From Nyssa sinensis (taxonomy: Eukaryota; Streptophyta; Magnoliopsida; Cornales; Nyssaceae), in NCBI GenBank assembly GCA_008638375.1, contig CM018038.1, forward strand, positions 14,840,515-14,904,514: DNA of 64,000 bases, given 5' to 3'. The notes beneath the pieces were generated by a model. It saw only the letters and a program-made list of their open reading frames with translations, was not told the DNA's origin and made no database searches. Of the stretch, positions 25,061 through 40,300 are shown one piece after another. Position numbers and translations under genes: made by a program. Position 1 is the first letter of the stretch. Every line of letters begins with the position of its first letter.

Positions 25061-26043
25061 CACTGTAAACTACTCCCTTGGGGTTTTATTTTGGGATGAT
25101 TTAATTGAACCCTGAATTGATTGGTCCTTTACTAACATGTTGGTGATGAATTTTGCACAAGATTAAGTTTAGACTTAAGGGGTTGTTTGGAAAAAAATGA
25201 AATATAAGATTAATCAAGAATAAGATTGAATAATCTTATGTCATGCTAAATAAATTTGAAGATGCTTTTTTTTTTTTTTTTGGTATATTTGAAACAAAAT
25301 AGTTCTAAGCAAACACAAAAATTGTTTGGCTAAATAGTCAAGTACATTACTATAAGTTCTAAAAGTATAAATGTAGAAATGGGATATAAAAATGAGAAAT
25401 TATTTTATAAGTTTATTATATGATGTGATGTCTTTTATAATTTTAATATTTTATAAAATTTAATTGACTGTGACAAACGTATGAAATAACTTCTCAAAAC
25501 AGCTTTAAAAGGATTGAAAAATAGAAAGTAAAGTGAGAAATAATGTAATGGTTGAAAGATGAGTACATAGGTTGCTTTAGTCATTTCACTAGAAAAGCAA
25601 AAGTAAAGTAAGTATAGGTGTCATGATGTAACGCTTAGTGATTTGGTTACAGTCAAAAGTAAATTATAATGTGAACCCTCCATTGAGAAGCTTATAATTG
25701 AATCCTGAAAAAACCCTCCTTTTAAGAGGCTTGTAATTGAATTCTGAAAACCATTGCCAACTTTTACCAAGCTTAATGTGGTTGTGAAACTTTTTAACCA
25801 AAATAGGATTATTGTCATGTCATTTTAAAAAAATGGGTTTGTTTCATTAAAGTGTTATTTCCAAGTTTAATGAATAGTTTTTCTATTATGATTAAATTAT
25901 TTTATATTTTTTAAATTAAAATAAATTTTTTTATCAAAGAAAATTTTAAATAAAAGCGCAATTTAAAATGATTCTTACAATGTATTTTCAAGACTTTCAA
26001 GCGACGCTTTTACACTAAAAGCACAGTTGAAGTAATTATTTTT

Positions 26044-26452
26044 AGGATAAATTACTTAGATCACTTGTGAAGTTTCTAAAAATTATACCAAATTTTTTTT
26101 TATTTTACTTAACAAACTACAAATACATCTTCCAGTCAACTTTTTTTCAAAGTAATAAAACTTTCCCTTTCAAAAAAAAAAATTCAATTTTGACTTTTTT
26201 TCTAAATTTTTTTAAAGAATTTTTTATTTTATATAAAAAAATTATGATTTTAATCAATATTTATTTAAAAATAAAAATGTCAAAAAATTTTGGTCAAAAT
26301 TGAAAAAATGTTAAAAAAAATACATGAAAAAGATATTTTGTCATTTCAAAAAAAAATTATTTAATGAGAAAGGATCTTTGTAATTTGCCTGATAATTAAA
26401 AGAATCCATTGTAATTGTCAAAAACTTCATGAGAAATCAATATAATTTACTC
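26044..26452. mobile_element. hairpin element (family H)
   Basis: Starts AGGATAAATTACTTAGATC and ends near AATCAATATAATTTACTC, with family blocks on both arms. Apparent open frames here come from AT-rich hairpin sequence and are not genes. Confidence 0.55.
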
Positions 26453-28318
26453 TTATTTTTAATATCATAAAAAACTCATAAACTCTATTTGGACAACAGG
26501 ATAAGAGAGTTAAATAAAATAACTCACATTTTCTATCTTCAATTGATTTGGTAAACTATTTATATTTCACTTGAGTAAGATATAATTTATATCAAAGAGT
26601 TCTGGTATATGATTATCTTATTCAAACCTAAGTTTTTATCTAATTGTTCAAACATGACCTTAATGAGTCAATTTTTGGTGGATTGAGGAGACACTAAACA
26701 TGCCCTAATTGGAGATGATAAAGACAACTTAAATGATAAGGATTTGTAAAAGAGTTTGAGGGGGCGTGGACGAGGAATTTGTATTTCTTAGAGTCTAATT
26801 GGCACGTAGAATTGGAAATGAAGTTTAGAATTCAAATTCAATTCCAATTCTGATAAAATGGGAATGGTTCACAGAGAGAAATTAACATCAAGGTTCTTAT
26901 ATAATAAATTAAGAGTATCAATTTATAACACGATAATATGACACCGAGACAAGTAAAGATGTTTTGTATTATAAGTATTAATATATGTAATAATATTTTT
27001 TTATAAATATAATTAACTCTTCTATAATTAATATTTCATAAATTAATAATCTTTAATAAGTAACAAGTTTTTAAAGAACTAACTTTGTTTTATGATAAAT
27101 AACTAATAATTTTATTACCTAATAACTAATACTTTTTCAAAAAAATATTTTATAGTATAAATTATAAGAGAAAAAAAACAATCATATATATAAACTTATA
27201 TATATATATACACACACACACACACTTCATTTATAAGACGTCCTCGTAAATATATTATTTAACTCTACACAGTTGAACTAAAAATATTGTTAATGAAAAA
27301 ATTATAACATAACAAACGTATACAATATAACTTATTTAGTTCAAAAGGACACTAAGAATTTTTTTAATAACTTAAGTTGAAATATTATATATATATTTTT
27401 TTGAAATTGAAATTATATTCAAAAGTTTCATATAAGGTGTTCCATTTGCCCTAAAAGTCATATACATATACAGAAAAATGAAAACTTAATAATTAATAAA
27501 TTTTTTTCTCCAACCTTCTTATAATAAAAAATTAATATTATTTCCTATTATAAGTATTAATATAAAAAAATTAAAAGTAAAGTAATTTAGAAAAGAAATA
27601 ATATGTTTTAAATTCATGATGTTAATGAAAATTGCTCCATGAAAAGGTACTACAGTTAGCTTAATTGATCCAGGTAGTGGATTTAGAGACTAAGATGCAT
27701 CCCATCATCATGAGTTGAAAGGATATACAAGTATGGGTTAAACTTCCTCTGGTTGTATACCCAAACCTTAAGGGGTATTTGGCTGTGTAGAAACAAAGCC
27801 AATTTTGAGGAAAATTTTATTCCCCCATCTCAAGGCTACAAAAGCAATTTGAATGGTTTGGAAGGGCAAGGAGACCAGCTGCTATTGCTTTGTATAGACT
27901 TCTGGTGTATGGGGCTTGCAGAAGCATTCAAACATAACCTTAAGCCCCTCGGGAAAGCAAGTTCTATTAAACGACATGCTAGTAAAAAAGCATAAAAAAA
28001 ACATACATATATATATATACACACATACACATTCAGCCCCACTGGACTTCAAGATGATATGTAGCTTGGCATGGAAACTCAAAAGTTTTAATGAATGGTC
28101 CCTACTCACATTCACAATTCGAGTAAAAGTTGGTTCCAAAAAGACTGTTAAATAATACTTCTTGAAAGAAAAAGAAAAAAAAAGGCAACCCATATGAGGA
28201 TTTTATGCAGCATCTTGAGGGCACATATGTATCAATAATCACAACATAAGATCTAAAGCTCAAAAACCACAACAGTGAGTCAAAAGAGAGAATGGATTGA
28301 GGAGTAGCTTCCCTCTTA
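26453..28318. other. AT-rich spacer and probable 3' UTR of AP4M
   Basis: 26.5-27.7 kb is low-complexity AT DNA with a TA/CA compound microsatellite at about 27197-27223. 27.7-28.3 kb is more balanced and lies just past the AP4M stop on the minus strand, fitting a 3' UTR or a flank. Short open frames on both strands look incidental. Confidence 0.4.
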
Positions 28319-31300
28319 TCATATACGAGCAACATAAGAATTGGCCTGAGTAACATATCTCACCCATCGATATGGATTGTAGGTTTTGGATTTCTTTGCT
28401 ATCTGCAAGTATTTCACCTGCGTTGAAGATTCATAAAGAGAACTGAGCACTCTAAGAAGATGAAAAGAGCAATTCAGCTGGAGCTTAAGACCTATTCTGC
28501 GACAAACTGCCTTCGAATTGGTTTCAGTAACAGACGAGATCTTAATATTTTAGGTTTGTAGGGGGCAGTTCTGACCTCACCAGCCCTTGCCCTCTCTACT
28601 CTTTCTTTATTCAATTTTTTTTAAAGTTTATCCAGTGCATTGGGGGTAAGGAGAAGGGGGGGGGGGGGGGTGTTACATGTTACACACCCTACCGTCATTA
28701 CTTACTGGTCTTATTTTCCCCGTGTTCGATTATCACATATCTGAGGCCAGTAGCAACCTCATTGGATTCAGTTCAAATACCCATATCTAAGATTTTTCCT
28801 CATTGCTTGAATGATTAGGAGAGAAAATTCGCATGTGGGTAGGTCATCCGTGTCGTGTGTTGTACCAGAAGAAAGGGGACCGATAATCTTATGATCAGTA
28901 TGCTTTAGTAGTCACCAATGAGAAGGGAGGTGTATTGCAATCAGCAAAATCAAGACAATTCGTACCTGAAGCTTTGAAGCATTATACATTGGTATTGTAA
29001 AAGTCATGCTTACAGGTCCAGCTTCCTTTGTGATGTTTCCTACATGAAGCAACAATGGTTGCACAGAATGGGGTTAAATTTGCACTGATAATAACATAAA
29101 CTCACTGAAATATAGACAAAACCATACCATGTGATTCCTGTGAAAATGTCAACTTTGCACGCAGTGTATGTTCAGATCCACCAACAATCTGTCATCCATT
29201 GCACCAAGAAGTAACATTTTTAGTAGGAACTCCATTGAAAGGGGGGAAATTTTTCTACATATTTAATCAGACCAAATTTTCAACACTGCAAAAACCCAAG
29301 AGAGATTCAAGAAGAAACATTGCCTTCTTTAGACCCCATTCAAGCCTCTTGTTTGACTCCTTGAAATCAGTCATCTGTCCAACGGCTCCAGGTTCCAACT
29401 CAAAACTAACTCTGAAACATTATTGGAAATAATATCAATCAGCCAACATCAATACTAAGACAAATGTAATTTCTGCAAAACAAGCATAGTCGTCCCCTTT
29501 CCCCCTCATTTACATAGCTGAACAAAATTAGCCTGTCTCATACAAATAATGCTATCGCAGATCCCGACGGCTATAAGCTAACTATATTTTCCTAGGCACC
29601 AAAAACCATGGCTAATATGCTTTCAAGGGTGAAGTGTAATGGTGAAATGTCATCTCTTCATCTAGTAAATACCAAAATACATCAAATATCCTTGCTGAAA
29701 ATTTAAATCTACCCACTTGGTTTCAAGACAACTAGATTAAACTTGCGAATATAACTTACCAAATAGAGAGCATCTGTATTGAACAATACCTGGTGGTATA
29801 TGTTGGCAGTGGCATCTGTACTACAATAGTGTTTGCAGTGATGCTTGAGGAAAACTCAGCATGTATTTTCAGAATCACTTCAGCCTTGAATAGAAATAGC
29901 AGTGTAAATTTGGAATAGATTAGAAGCAGATCTTGAAAATGGGCAGTGCTAATAGTACAACTGCCATCATCACATTTTTTTTCGCAGTTAACAACTTTTG
30001 AACATCATTATAATTATACTAATATTACATTTAAAAGAGAATTAAGACATTAAATTTGGAGAAACATGTTAAAGCCAAAAAGTGAAAACATTGTAGGGGG
30101 CCGCTCTATTAATTACAATGGTAAACTATGAAGCATTAACACGATACAAAATATGGACACGCCAATATGATATGGACAAGCTGAAACAACGATATTTAAA
30201 AATAAAAAAAAGGTACAGAAAAAGTGAAAACATTGTAGGGGCCGCTCTAATCATTACAATGGTAAACTATAAAGCCTTAACATGAATACAAAATATGGAC
30301 ACGCCAATATGATATGGACAAGCTGAAATGACAAATACTTTTTAAAAAAAAAAAAGATGAAGATATGTACATGATACGACAATATATACGGGATAATTAC
30401 ACTGACCTCCCTTTTGGTATCAGACAATTACAGATAGTATCTCTAATTTTTCTAAAATTATATTGTCCCTCTTGACAGAATTGTCCGGCACACAACTTTA
30501 AAAAAATCTGTGAATGTACAATATTACCCTCATATTTGATTTTATAATTTTTTTTAATCAAAAATCAACATAATGTTTAAATTACTAAATTACCCATAGC
30601 ATTGTTTTTACACTTTAGAGTTTACCCTTTTTCTGGGAAGGCGAAGACTTGAGAGTAGACAAGTGGAGAATGAGAGATAGAGAGGGAGAGAGCGCATTGA
30701 GGAGAGAGAGAGAGAGCCGAAGGAATGGAAGCCAGCGCCAAAGAGATCTACAATGATGTATTCTTTGTAATTTTCTTTTTTCTTCCAAATTGTTTAATGT
30801 AAGACACAAAAACACGTATTCACTAAGGGAGACCCAGTGATGGAAAGATTCCACAGCACCTTGCAGGGTGGAAGTGTCAATATCTCTCAAAGGGAGGAAG
30901 GCTTATTCTCATAAAGAGCACTTTGGCCAACTTGCCTACATATCAATCCTCCCCATCCTGGCTTCGGTGGTGAAAATTTTGGAAAGGCTTCAAAGGAAAT
31001 TTTTTGCAGGGTGGTGGTTGAGGGGGAAAGAAAAATGCCTTTAGTGAGATGGGAATGTGTTAAAATTCATATCTTAGATAGTGGTTTGGGAATTAAGGAC
31101 TTCGGAATCTTCAATAAAGCCTCGTCAAGCGGTATTGGAGGTTTGTAGTGGAAGATCATATGCTTTGGAAAGAGGTGGTGTCATTCAAATATGGAGTTGA
31201 GGTGGATGGGTGATTTTATAGAAATAGCACAGCGGCCCATGGATGTGGTCTTTGGAGAGGGTTGGCGGATTTTCTGCGATTCATCCATTTCAAGGTGGGA

Positions 31301-34300
31301 GAAGGGAAGAGAGTGGAGTTTTTGGGATGACTTATGGTGTGGGGAAGAGCGTCAATGAGATTTACGCATTTGTATAGATTAGCCCTCCACAAGCGGGCTT
31401 ATGTGGCGGATTGCTATGATGTGGCAGGAGGGGAATTTGTGTGAAATTCTCTTTTTAGAAGGAGCTTTATGATTGGGAAGTGGAGATGGTGATAACTTTT
31501 TGGGGATCTTTAGAGTCGAAAGGGCTAGCTCTTTGGTTTGGATTGTTTCAAGTTCTAAGGAGTTCTTAGTTCGAACCTTTTTACAAGGAATTCGGTAGTG
31601 GAAAGGAGGGGAATTTCCCTTGGAAGTCCGTGTGGCATTCCCGCGTGCCCACTAAAGTAGCTTTTTTGGCTTGGATGGCTTCTTGGAGAGCTATACTCTG
31701 GAGAATTTGCAAAGAAGAGGATTTTGATTAGCTAGCCGGTGTGTTATGTGCAAAGTGGCGGAGTCAGTGGGTCATCTTCTTCTTCATTGTGAGGTGGCTA
31801 GGGATATATGGAACTTCTTGTTGTCCTTATTTGGTATTCATTGGGTAATACTTAAGTTGGTGAGGGAGTCCCTTCTTAGTTGGAAAGGTAGGGTAAAGTC
31901 TAAGGCTCCAAGAAGGGTGTGAATCATGGCTCCCCTTTGCCTTCTTTGGTGTATTTGGAGGGAGATAAATATGAGAATTTTTTTAGGAGAATGAGTTATC
32001 CCCTTTTTGATTAAAGGATATTGTCTTGCACACTTTTTATTTTTGGGCCAAAAAGGTTTTGGCTCCTTTTTTGTATGCAGATACTTTAGTTGATTTTTTA
32101 GGGACACTAAGGCTCTAATCTCGTAGCCTTCCCTTGTACGTATGGGTTTGCCCCCCCTTGGGCGCTTTTTATGAATGTAATCTTTACTTGTCAATATATA
32201 TACTAATCGATGAGCACCTGCAACTTCATTTATTATTATAGTGGCAATGTCTATTTACATGATTGAGACAACTCCTGATACCCAAAGTTATAACTAAATA
32301 ATAGACTCAATACAGTTATTATGATCTCAAGATTGCATGCACAAAGAACACAATAATGGGACCCACCAACATCACAACTCCTGCTACCCAAAGTTATAAA
32401 CACACTAGACTCAATAGAGTTATTATGATCCGAGGATTGCGCGAACAGAAAACACAATAGTGGGACCCACCCACGTCAGATTCATTTTTAGGTCACCATT
32501 TGTTGGTAAATGATAGACGGCTACTATTCTGCCATTGAATTGATTAGTGGTCCCTCTCTATTAAGAAAATCAACATGAAAAGCTCGTGAAACCCATTCTT
32601 AAATAAGCTAGTAGCCGGGGAAAACCGAACACCAAACTCCCATTTTTATTATAGCAATAGATATACACATCCCTAAAGATTAGAAATTCATGCCGGTTGA
32701 CGAGTTCAACCAGCGGATTGAACAAATTCATGCCGTGTTGCTTACATTGTTCACTGAGAAATTCATGTGTAATTGTGTATATACAAATGTGTGTATATAT
32801 ACACACATTTGTATTAACAAGCTGATGCATCATCAGGTGGATTTGTTTGGATAAGATTATATAGATTTTTTCAGAGATTTGGAACCACAAACATTTTAGA
32901 GAGAAAAATTAATTTTTCAGGAATTGGGATTTCATTATGATTTTTGCTTCTTTTTTTTTTCATCAGCAGTTGGGTATTATGCTTAATATATATGTGTATG
33001 CATGTTATTAATTCCTAAAGTTTAGGATTCTAAGATATATGTGTCCGTGTGTATTAGATATTTTTATATATATGAGTAATATATAAGATCAGATGAGGAG
33101 TTTGCAATTTAGTTCAGGGCATATATGTGTTTATATGCTAATGTGTATATAAATTACATAGCTTTTGTAATTTGCAATTCTGTACAACCACAGAGAGAGT
33201 ATTATCAATAGGAGTGTGTGTTTAAGAAAGAAAGTGACATTGGAGAGAGATTTATAGATAGATATTTAGAAAGGGAGTGTCACGTAGAATTTTTAGAGAC
33301 AATTTAAAGAGAATGGGATTCTAGAGAGAGATTTTGAGAGGGATTTCAGGGTTTTTTGAGATGGAGAGAGAAAACTTATTTTTTAGAAAATTTGTTAGAG
33401 GGAATTTTTTAGAAAGAGAGAGAGAGCTTGCAAAAATGAAGGGGAGAAGGTAGCTTGGAAAATTGTTATTTTACAATAGTATATGCAGGTAATTTTGTCC
33501 TATTATTTGTAAGGACAAAGTTGTCATTTGAAAAAAAAAATTATGCTTACATCACCTAATTCTGTCTCTATATCAATAACGGCAACCGACGACAAGGGAG
33601 AATCTAATCTTGACTACAAAATCAGAAGGGGGACAATGTAATTGCAGAAAACCTAGGAGAAGTTAGTATAATTATCCATATGTGTGTGTGTGTTTGTGAA
33701 TACATAAAAACTAAAACATAATTGTTTGTTCTTATAATATATAAACACAATAACAAGTCTTTTATGAGTCTATTTTAAGTTATTGATTTATAATTTTTAA
33801 TATTAAAAATTCACATGAGAAAAATGAGGATTATGTTGCATAATATGAACTTGGAATCAAATTCAACATGATTTACTCTCATTATATATCAATTCTTACA
33901 GACATGATTGATGTGGCTCAAACTATTCAAGAAGTATCAGATACATGTTCGGATTCAAAAAAATTTATTTTCAAATAATGAAAGCCTTTAAGAAGTGTCG
34001 GATATGTATCTACAAGTACCCGCTGAGCATCAATATGTAAAACGGATACAGCTACCTTACAGATGTATCCGTACTTTATAGATGGTCAATCATGTCCAAG
34101 GCACCCACTTTCATAGCATAATATACAATTAATTTTGAACCCTGAGCGTATTTTATTACTGATTACTGATCAGAATTTCCAAAGGAAGATGATAGCTACC
34201 TTTAGTGGTCCCGCTTCTTCAATCAGAGTGTTGATACGAAAAGGAGGCTTGAATTCTTGGGTCATACGGTAATTCATGACAGGAAATTCACCATCTGGTG

Positions 34301-37300
34301 GCACCTGACAAATATTACCAAACTAAAACTTCCAAATTGACAAAGGAAACAATTTACACAGGTGTGTTCAGTAAAACACAATATCACTTACCAGAGAGAG
34401 AGTTCTGTCCGTGTCAAAACTATCAAGACGTACAGATTCATGGAAATTACAATCATCTAGTATCACTGCTCCTGAACCAGAACTACTATAATCTGTAACA
34501 GAAAGCAGAATTCTGTGAGGTGGTGGAAGGCATATCCGAAACACTTACAAACATCATAAAGAACCAATTTTCCAGAGAATAACATCATAGTTGACAATCA
34601 TAGCTGACTGCATAAATTGCAGAGGCAATAAAAGAATAGAAAAAAAAAAAAAACAACCTCTTTGTACAGTCTTAAATAAATAATTTCATTTAGGCCCCCA
34701 AAAAAAAAATTCAAGACAAAAAACACAAGAGTCGAGACCCAACATAATAAATTGATTAATCAAAAGCTATTAAAATTAACATGCACATAACAAGTACATA
34801 TGATCAAATTTTAAAGAGAAGTAAAAAAAACTTCTATAATAAATTAGCAACCCTGAGAATACCATAGATTGATCCCCTGCCTCTTCCTATGCTCAGATCC
34901 TCATTAAAGGCTAATCGGATTTCTGGATTTCCAGAGAGATAACTCTTCATTTGAATAGTGCCATCAATTTCAGAAGTCAGTATATATCCCTGTTTAACCA
35001 AAATTGTATTGATCAACAATGGCTTGAATAGGGAAGGAAAAAAGAGGCAATGAAAAAGGCTAGAAAAATCACATAAACAAATATGAGAGTCAACTTGGAA
35101 ACACTCGTGAATAAATGTATGAATTATGATTATACACCAAGAAAAATAACTTTGGAGAGAAGTGAGCATTAGAGTGACAGTTATATCCAACTACTAATTC
35201 AAATGGCTCCATAATATTTTAAAACAAAATTTGTGTATTAATTCAGGTATTTCAAGTCAATATAAACTTATTGCTGCTTAAGAATGCCAATATTATTTGC
35301 CAACAAAATATGGATTTAACGAATTTTCTCCAAGAAGCTATCCAAAAAAAGAGGACCGAGACAGAACGTGTAAAGAATAAGAGAAGAAAAAACGTGTGTC
35401 CATGCCAGGTTTGAACGCTTTCTAGTGTGTTGGGACAAAGCCTATGTTAACTTGAGTATCTGACACATCTAACAGATGCACCAAAACACAAACTTAATAA
35501 TCTAGAAGTTAACAGAAGAACCTGAATTGAGTATACGTCTGAGCTAGATTTGTGCAACTGAACCCAAATAGTTGGGACAAGGCCTTTATGAGTAAAAGTG
35601 AGGAACACATGATGCAAAGGGAAAATGGAAACCAAAACGACACTACCCCAGCCAGAAACAATGAGGGATTCACAATAATAAATTCAAAAAGTGCACAGAA
35701 AATGATACTGTAGACTACCCTATCAGTGTGTTGCTTGCCAAGGCAATTGCACCTTCTTATTTCTTCTCTCTCTTTTTAATTTGGAGTTAGGGTTTCTGGG
35801 ATTTTTTTTTCTGGGGTGGGGGGTTAACAAGATTCATAGAGAGATAAGGGGAACACCACACCATAGAGGGTGTATACTCCAACAGATACAAGTAAAGGCT
35901 GACATAAAAAGCAAGAAGCATATTGGTTGTGGGTATTTGATAAGTGCTCCCAGAGGTAAGTTCCCACCTTCATAGACTGAAAGATGCAAAATATCTACAT
36001 AAAGAAAAGAATCGACCATTTGAGTATTCCAAATTGCATGGAAAAAATTAAAGGAAGATAAACATATATCATATATGTGGTATTTACATCTATATTGAAT
36101 TGTGGATACAGAAATGATAGAATCATCTTTTATTTTTATATAATTTTGGCTTTTTTATACATTTTTTATGTGGTGAAAAGGTATTTTTTTACTTGACCGA
36201 AACCGCAAATCATCAGTACAACAAGAAGATTTGAACCCAATATAATATATATATATATATATATATATTCTTGATAAGTATTTGAACCCAATATATTAAC
36301 AGGTTTAATGTCTTTTATTTTTATTTTTTTTAGAAGTGGTTTAATGTCTGTTTTGTCCCCATTAGAATAATAATCCGACTTGTTCCTTTGTAATTTTCAT
36401 AAATATTCTTAACTGTGTGCTGTGTATGGTTTATGGCCAACATTTTAGGCTTAGTAACACAATTATAGCAACATTAGGATAAGAAAAATAACTAAGGACA
36501 AAAATACCCACACTAGAGCTGAATGTAATGCTTATTTTCTCAATGATATCCACAAAAATTTCCTCCCTCTTCCTACCCCCGGGTTCATTTGCTATAACAG
36601 ACTTTGTGACAGCTGTCCCTGGCATTCTTTTTGTCCCTTGCTGCATGCATTCAAGGTGAAGAAGTAAATCATAACAAACATGGAAGTCAAAAATCAAAAG
36701 AAGATGCCACCTAAGTGTATTTATATAATAATGTGAAAAAATAAATACCATAAAGATGGCAGCAGGGCCAAGGGTTGGCAAACGTGCAGCATCAACCAAG
36801 ATTGGCTCATTAAAAACATAGGACTTTAATACTTCAGTGGATGTTGTTTGCACATAACCAAAATCCTGGCACAAAAGGAAGAAATTCAGGCCATATTTAA
36901 GGCCATGAATGTCTGAAAAAAATGCTACCCATTTAAAAGAATAAATAAATAAATTTAGCTATAGTATTGCAAAGGAATGCAAAGCATTTGTGAACAGAAA
37001 TAAAACTAAATATGTCAATGGATGTTGGGACTGATTTGTATTAGCTACACTTTGATTCTAATGAAAAAATTTTAAAGACAATTAATAATAAAACCAAATG
37101 CCATGGAAAATATCTTCACATAGAATGAGTACTTTGAACAAGTTGATGATGAAAACAGCATTTTCTTATGTTTGACATCACGGATAAAGTGGTACGATTA
37201 TCTTTCCACAAACAGGTTCTCTCTTTTTATGTTCCCTTCTATGGCAAAATTAACTTAACCCAAAAAAAAAAAAAAACTGCAGCAGCAGATGCTCACACAA

Positions 37301-40300
37301 GTCATGCTTTAAGAAGTGTACATTTCACAAAGATACATGTCATTACAGGACACTTACAATAACTTCGTCAAGCAACTCGTACATGAGCACAAAATTTTTT
37401 CGTAATGAATCTTCATTGAGAACCCCAAGGTAATCTTTTATGACACGTGCAATCCTCTGTAAGAGCTCCAAGACAAGAGAAGGTGACACATTGGTTCTTG
37501 TTGTTGCAACAAAGAGCAATCCAACAACCTTCACGTGGAAGTAGTTCACACCATCCACATTCTATAGACAACAAAGAAGTATATATATTTACATTAGTAT
37601 GCATTGCATCCAATGACATAATGCAATTAAAAATACTACACAGATGATATAGGACACCGAACATAGGAATATATGAAGAAGATAGAACGGGATCTTCATG
37701 AGGTACATTACGGAAGATTATTATATTCCCAGTTATGAGGTTTCAATTCGACAGTATGCATGCACACGGACTTGGCAACATTCAAAAAGCAGACCAAAGG
37801 CAACTTAGTTAAAAGATAGTACCAAATAGATGACTAAACTTTTGTAAATGAGACACAAAAATACAAAATAGACACAGAAATTCCAACAGGACTTTTTCAA
37901 CAGAAAAAGAATACTGTATGGCAGTTTAAAGGAAAAATACCTACAAAGACAGGTGGTGCTTCCTCTTCGCCATCCTCTTTCCAAAACTTAACTTTACGGA
38001 AAAATATCTCAGCACTTCCTTTTTGTACATCACCGCGGTCTACATCAATATAATTATATAAACAAATAAATCTTGATTTTCCATGATGCAAAATAAGGGG
38101 AGGAAAAGTATCACTTAGCACCCAAACCAAGTCATAGTAGAAAGTTAGACTTGAAGCAGTGTCCATTCCTTAGTTAAAAAGCCAGGTAAAATTAAATAAT
38201 GGTTTTAAGAAAATAATTCCATGAGCAGTTGAGAAAGAGATGAAGGGGTGGATAAACATCGCTACTTGAAGCAGAATAACATATAAAGGAGACACTAGGA
38301 GATTATCATAGAGAAGTGTGACAAAAATAAAATAGAGAATTTTAAGATTAAAAATCAGTTTCTCACCTCACATGTTAATCCTCACTTTTACAACCAATAC
38401 CTCAAGAATTCCAAAATTCTAAGAGGCAATGTTGATTCCTAAGTTTATGCACTATTATGTTTTGTTAAGGGCTATTTTCTTTTAAACTCTTATGTTTTGT
38501 TAAGGGGTATTTTCTTTTTCCCTCTTTCGTCGCATGTCTTGTTTGGTTTGTGTCCACAGTAGATATTATCAAAATCATGCACCAGAATTTTAATTTTAAT
38601 TTTATAACTATAAAATTTATTAAAAGGCACCAAGGGGGGCATGATCATGTATACAGGAATTATACGAATACACACACACACAGACCTCTCAAAATTATAC
38701 AAAAGGACTCATGATTCTACAAATCTAAGTATTGCTCTATAGCATGGATTTAAATCGTAGTTGCGCTGTAATGGTATCGGGTCGGCCGTAACGGGAATCG
38801 AAAACTGCAATCTTGAATTTTTTTCAAACAATAATGAATCTCTTAAAAGTCATTGATACACATATCTTGACTATAATTTATCACATTTTAATATTTTTTA
38901 TATTTTTTTTCAATTTATTAACACCTAAAAAAATATTTTTCTTATAAATAACACCTAAGAAGATATTTTATTATTTTATATGAATTTTTTAAAGTTAAAC
39001 TAATAAGAAGTATCATTTAATTTGAGTAACTTTACAACAAGTAATATAAATAATAATAAAAAATTATTATAAGCATGAAAAATTTAGTATGATTAGTTAT
39101 GAAATAAAAAAAATTTAAAATTTTGAGGCCAAGAGGTCTTTTGAGGTCGTATTGGCCCGAATGTTTTGATAATCCTTTGACGTAGTTAAAGAGGGCGAGC
39201 TCTTTCAAATCATTGAAAGGGTTTCAGGCGTGGTCAGAAAAATATGGGTGTTACGGTGGGAACTGGAATGGATCTGCAACACTCTGGAGGCTATTTCAAC
39301 AGGAAAAAAGAAGAGTTGTGTTTCCGATTGGAGTGCACGGGAAAAACAAAAGTCTCTTTCTGTGGAAAGGCTTAAATCGAAGGGGGAACTTCATGAGGCT
39401 GGAAGGAAGATCTCAGAGGGGGATTCATCTTTTATTTCTGCCGGAAGACTTTGCGATAGGGGGATGGACAATTTATGCTTAGGCTTTCAGATCGTTAGGG
39501 TTATCTAACCCACGAAATGCCAAGATCATTAAGGGGTCTTATCTGGATGCTTGCAGAATCGATGAATGGCCTTCGGAGCCTGTTATGCTCGAATCACAAC
39601 CAAAAAATGTTCGTGAAGACATTGAGGTTCACATGGGTTCCTGCGGAAGTCGTTTTAACTATTTTCGCAGATGCTTAATTAGCAAATTTGGAAATCTGAA
39701 TACCCCAGTCCCAGACAAGATAAAGATTCAAAGATGGGCTCTCAAGAATTGGGGGATTCAAGTCGGCCTGAATGTTCTAGACTTGAACGGTGCCTGGTTC
39801 CTTTTCGAGTTGCCGTCGGAAGATGAGGCCAATAGGATTCTCAAAAGAAGGAATTGGTCTTTTGAAAGGTTATCAGTGACTCTTCAACCTTGGTCCTCAT
39901 CAGGCTGCTGCTCGGGGTCGGGAGATAAGGGTTTAATCTAGCTAAGGCTTATGGGCTTTCCAACTTTTTGTGGAGTATGTAAGTCTTCCGAGCTATGGGG
40001 GACCGATGTGGTGATTTTGTGACAATGGATGAGGACACAATCGAGTGCCGTCACCTAAGATGGGCAAGAATTCTGGTCAGCTGTAGACCGGAGGATATCC
40101 CTGCATCCTTTAGCATCAAGTGCGGGAAATGGTCTTTCTCTATTCTGGTTTGGTCGAAAGCTGGTCTGACGTGTTTGAAACTGACCCAAGTCGGCCAGAA
40201 GTTACAGTGAATAACGGAAAAGTCGAAGTTGCAGAATCGGGAGCCCATGCGCCAATGGCGCGTCCGAGTTTTAGAAACCCTTCTGGCAAGGAAGGGCTAC

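Larger units (their letters stand above)
30390..33677. mobile_element. large inverted-repeat element related to family H, carrying a LINE
   Basis: The left end GGGATAATTACACTGACCTCCC at 30390 is matched in reverse at the right end (AAGTTAGTATAATTATCC, 33677). The next blocks also pair: CAATTAC..., ATTATATTGTCCCTC on the left, and their complements around 33630 on the right. The interior holds GA-rich segments with UTR-like character (about 30640-30720 and 33180-33440) and a 5'-truncated LINE. Calling it one element rests on the paired ends; two solo arms is the alternative. Confidence 0.45.

Noticed and set aside
35560..35600. AAATAGTTGGGACAAGGC, like an RTE LINE 3' end
   Set aside because: Only about 25 bases match and no coding part is present; too short to call.
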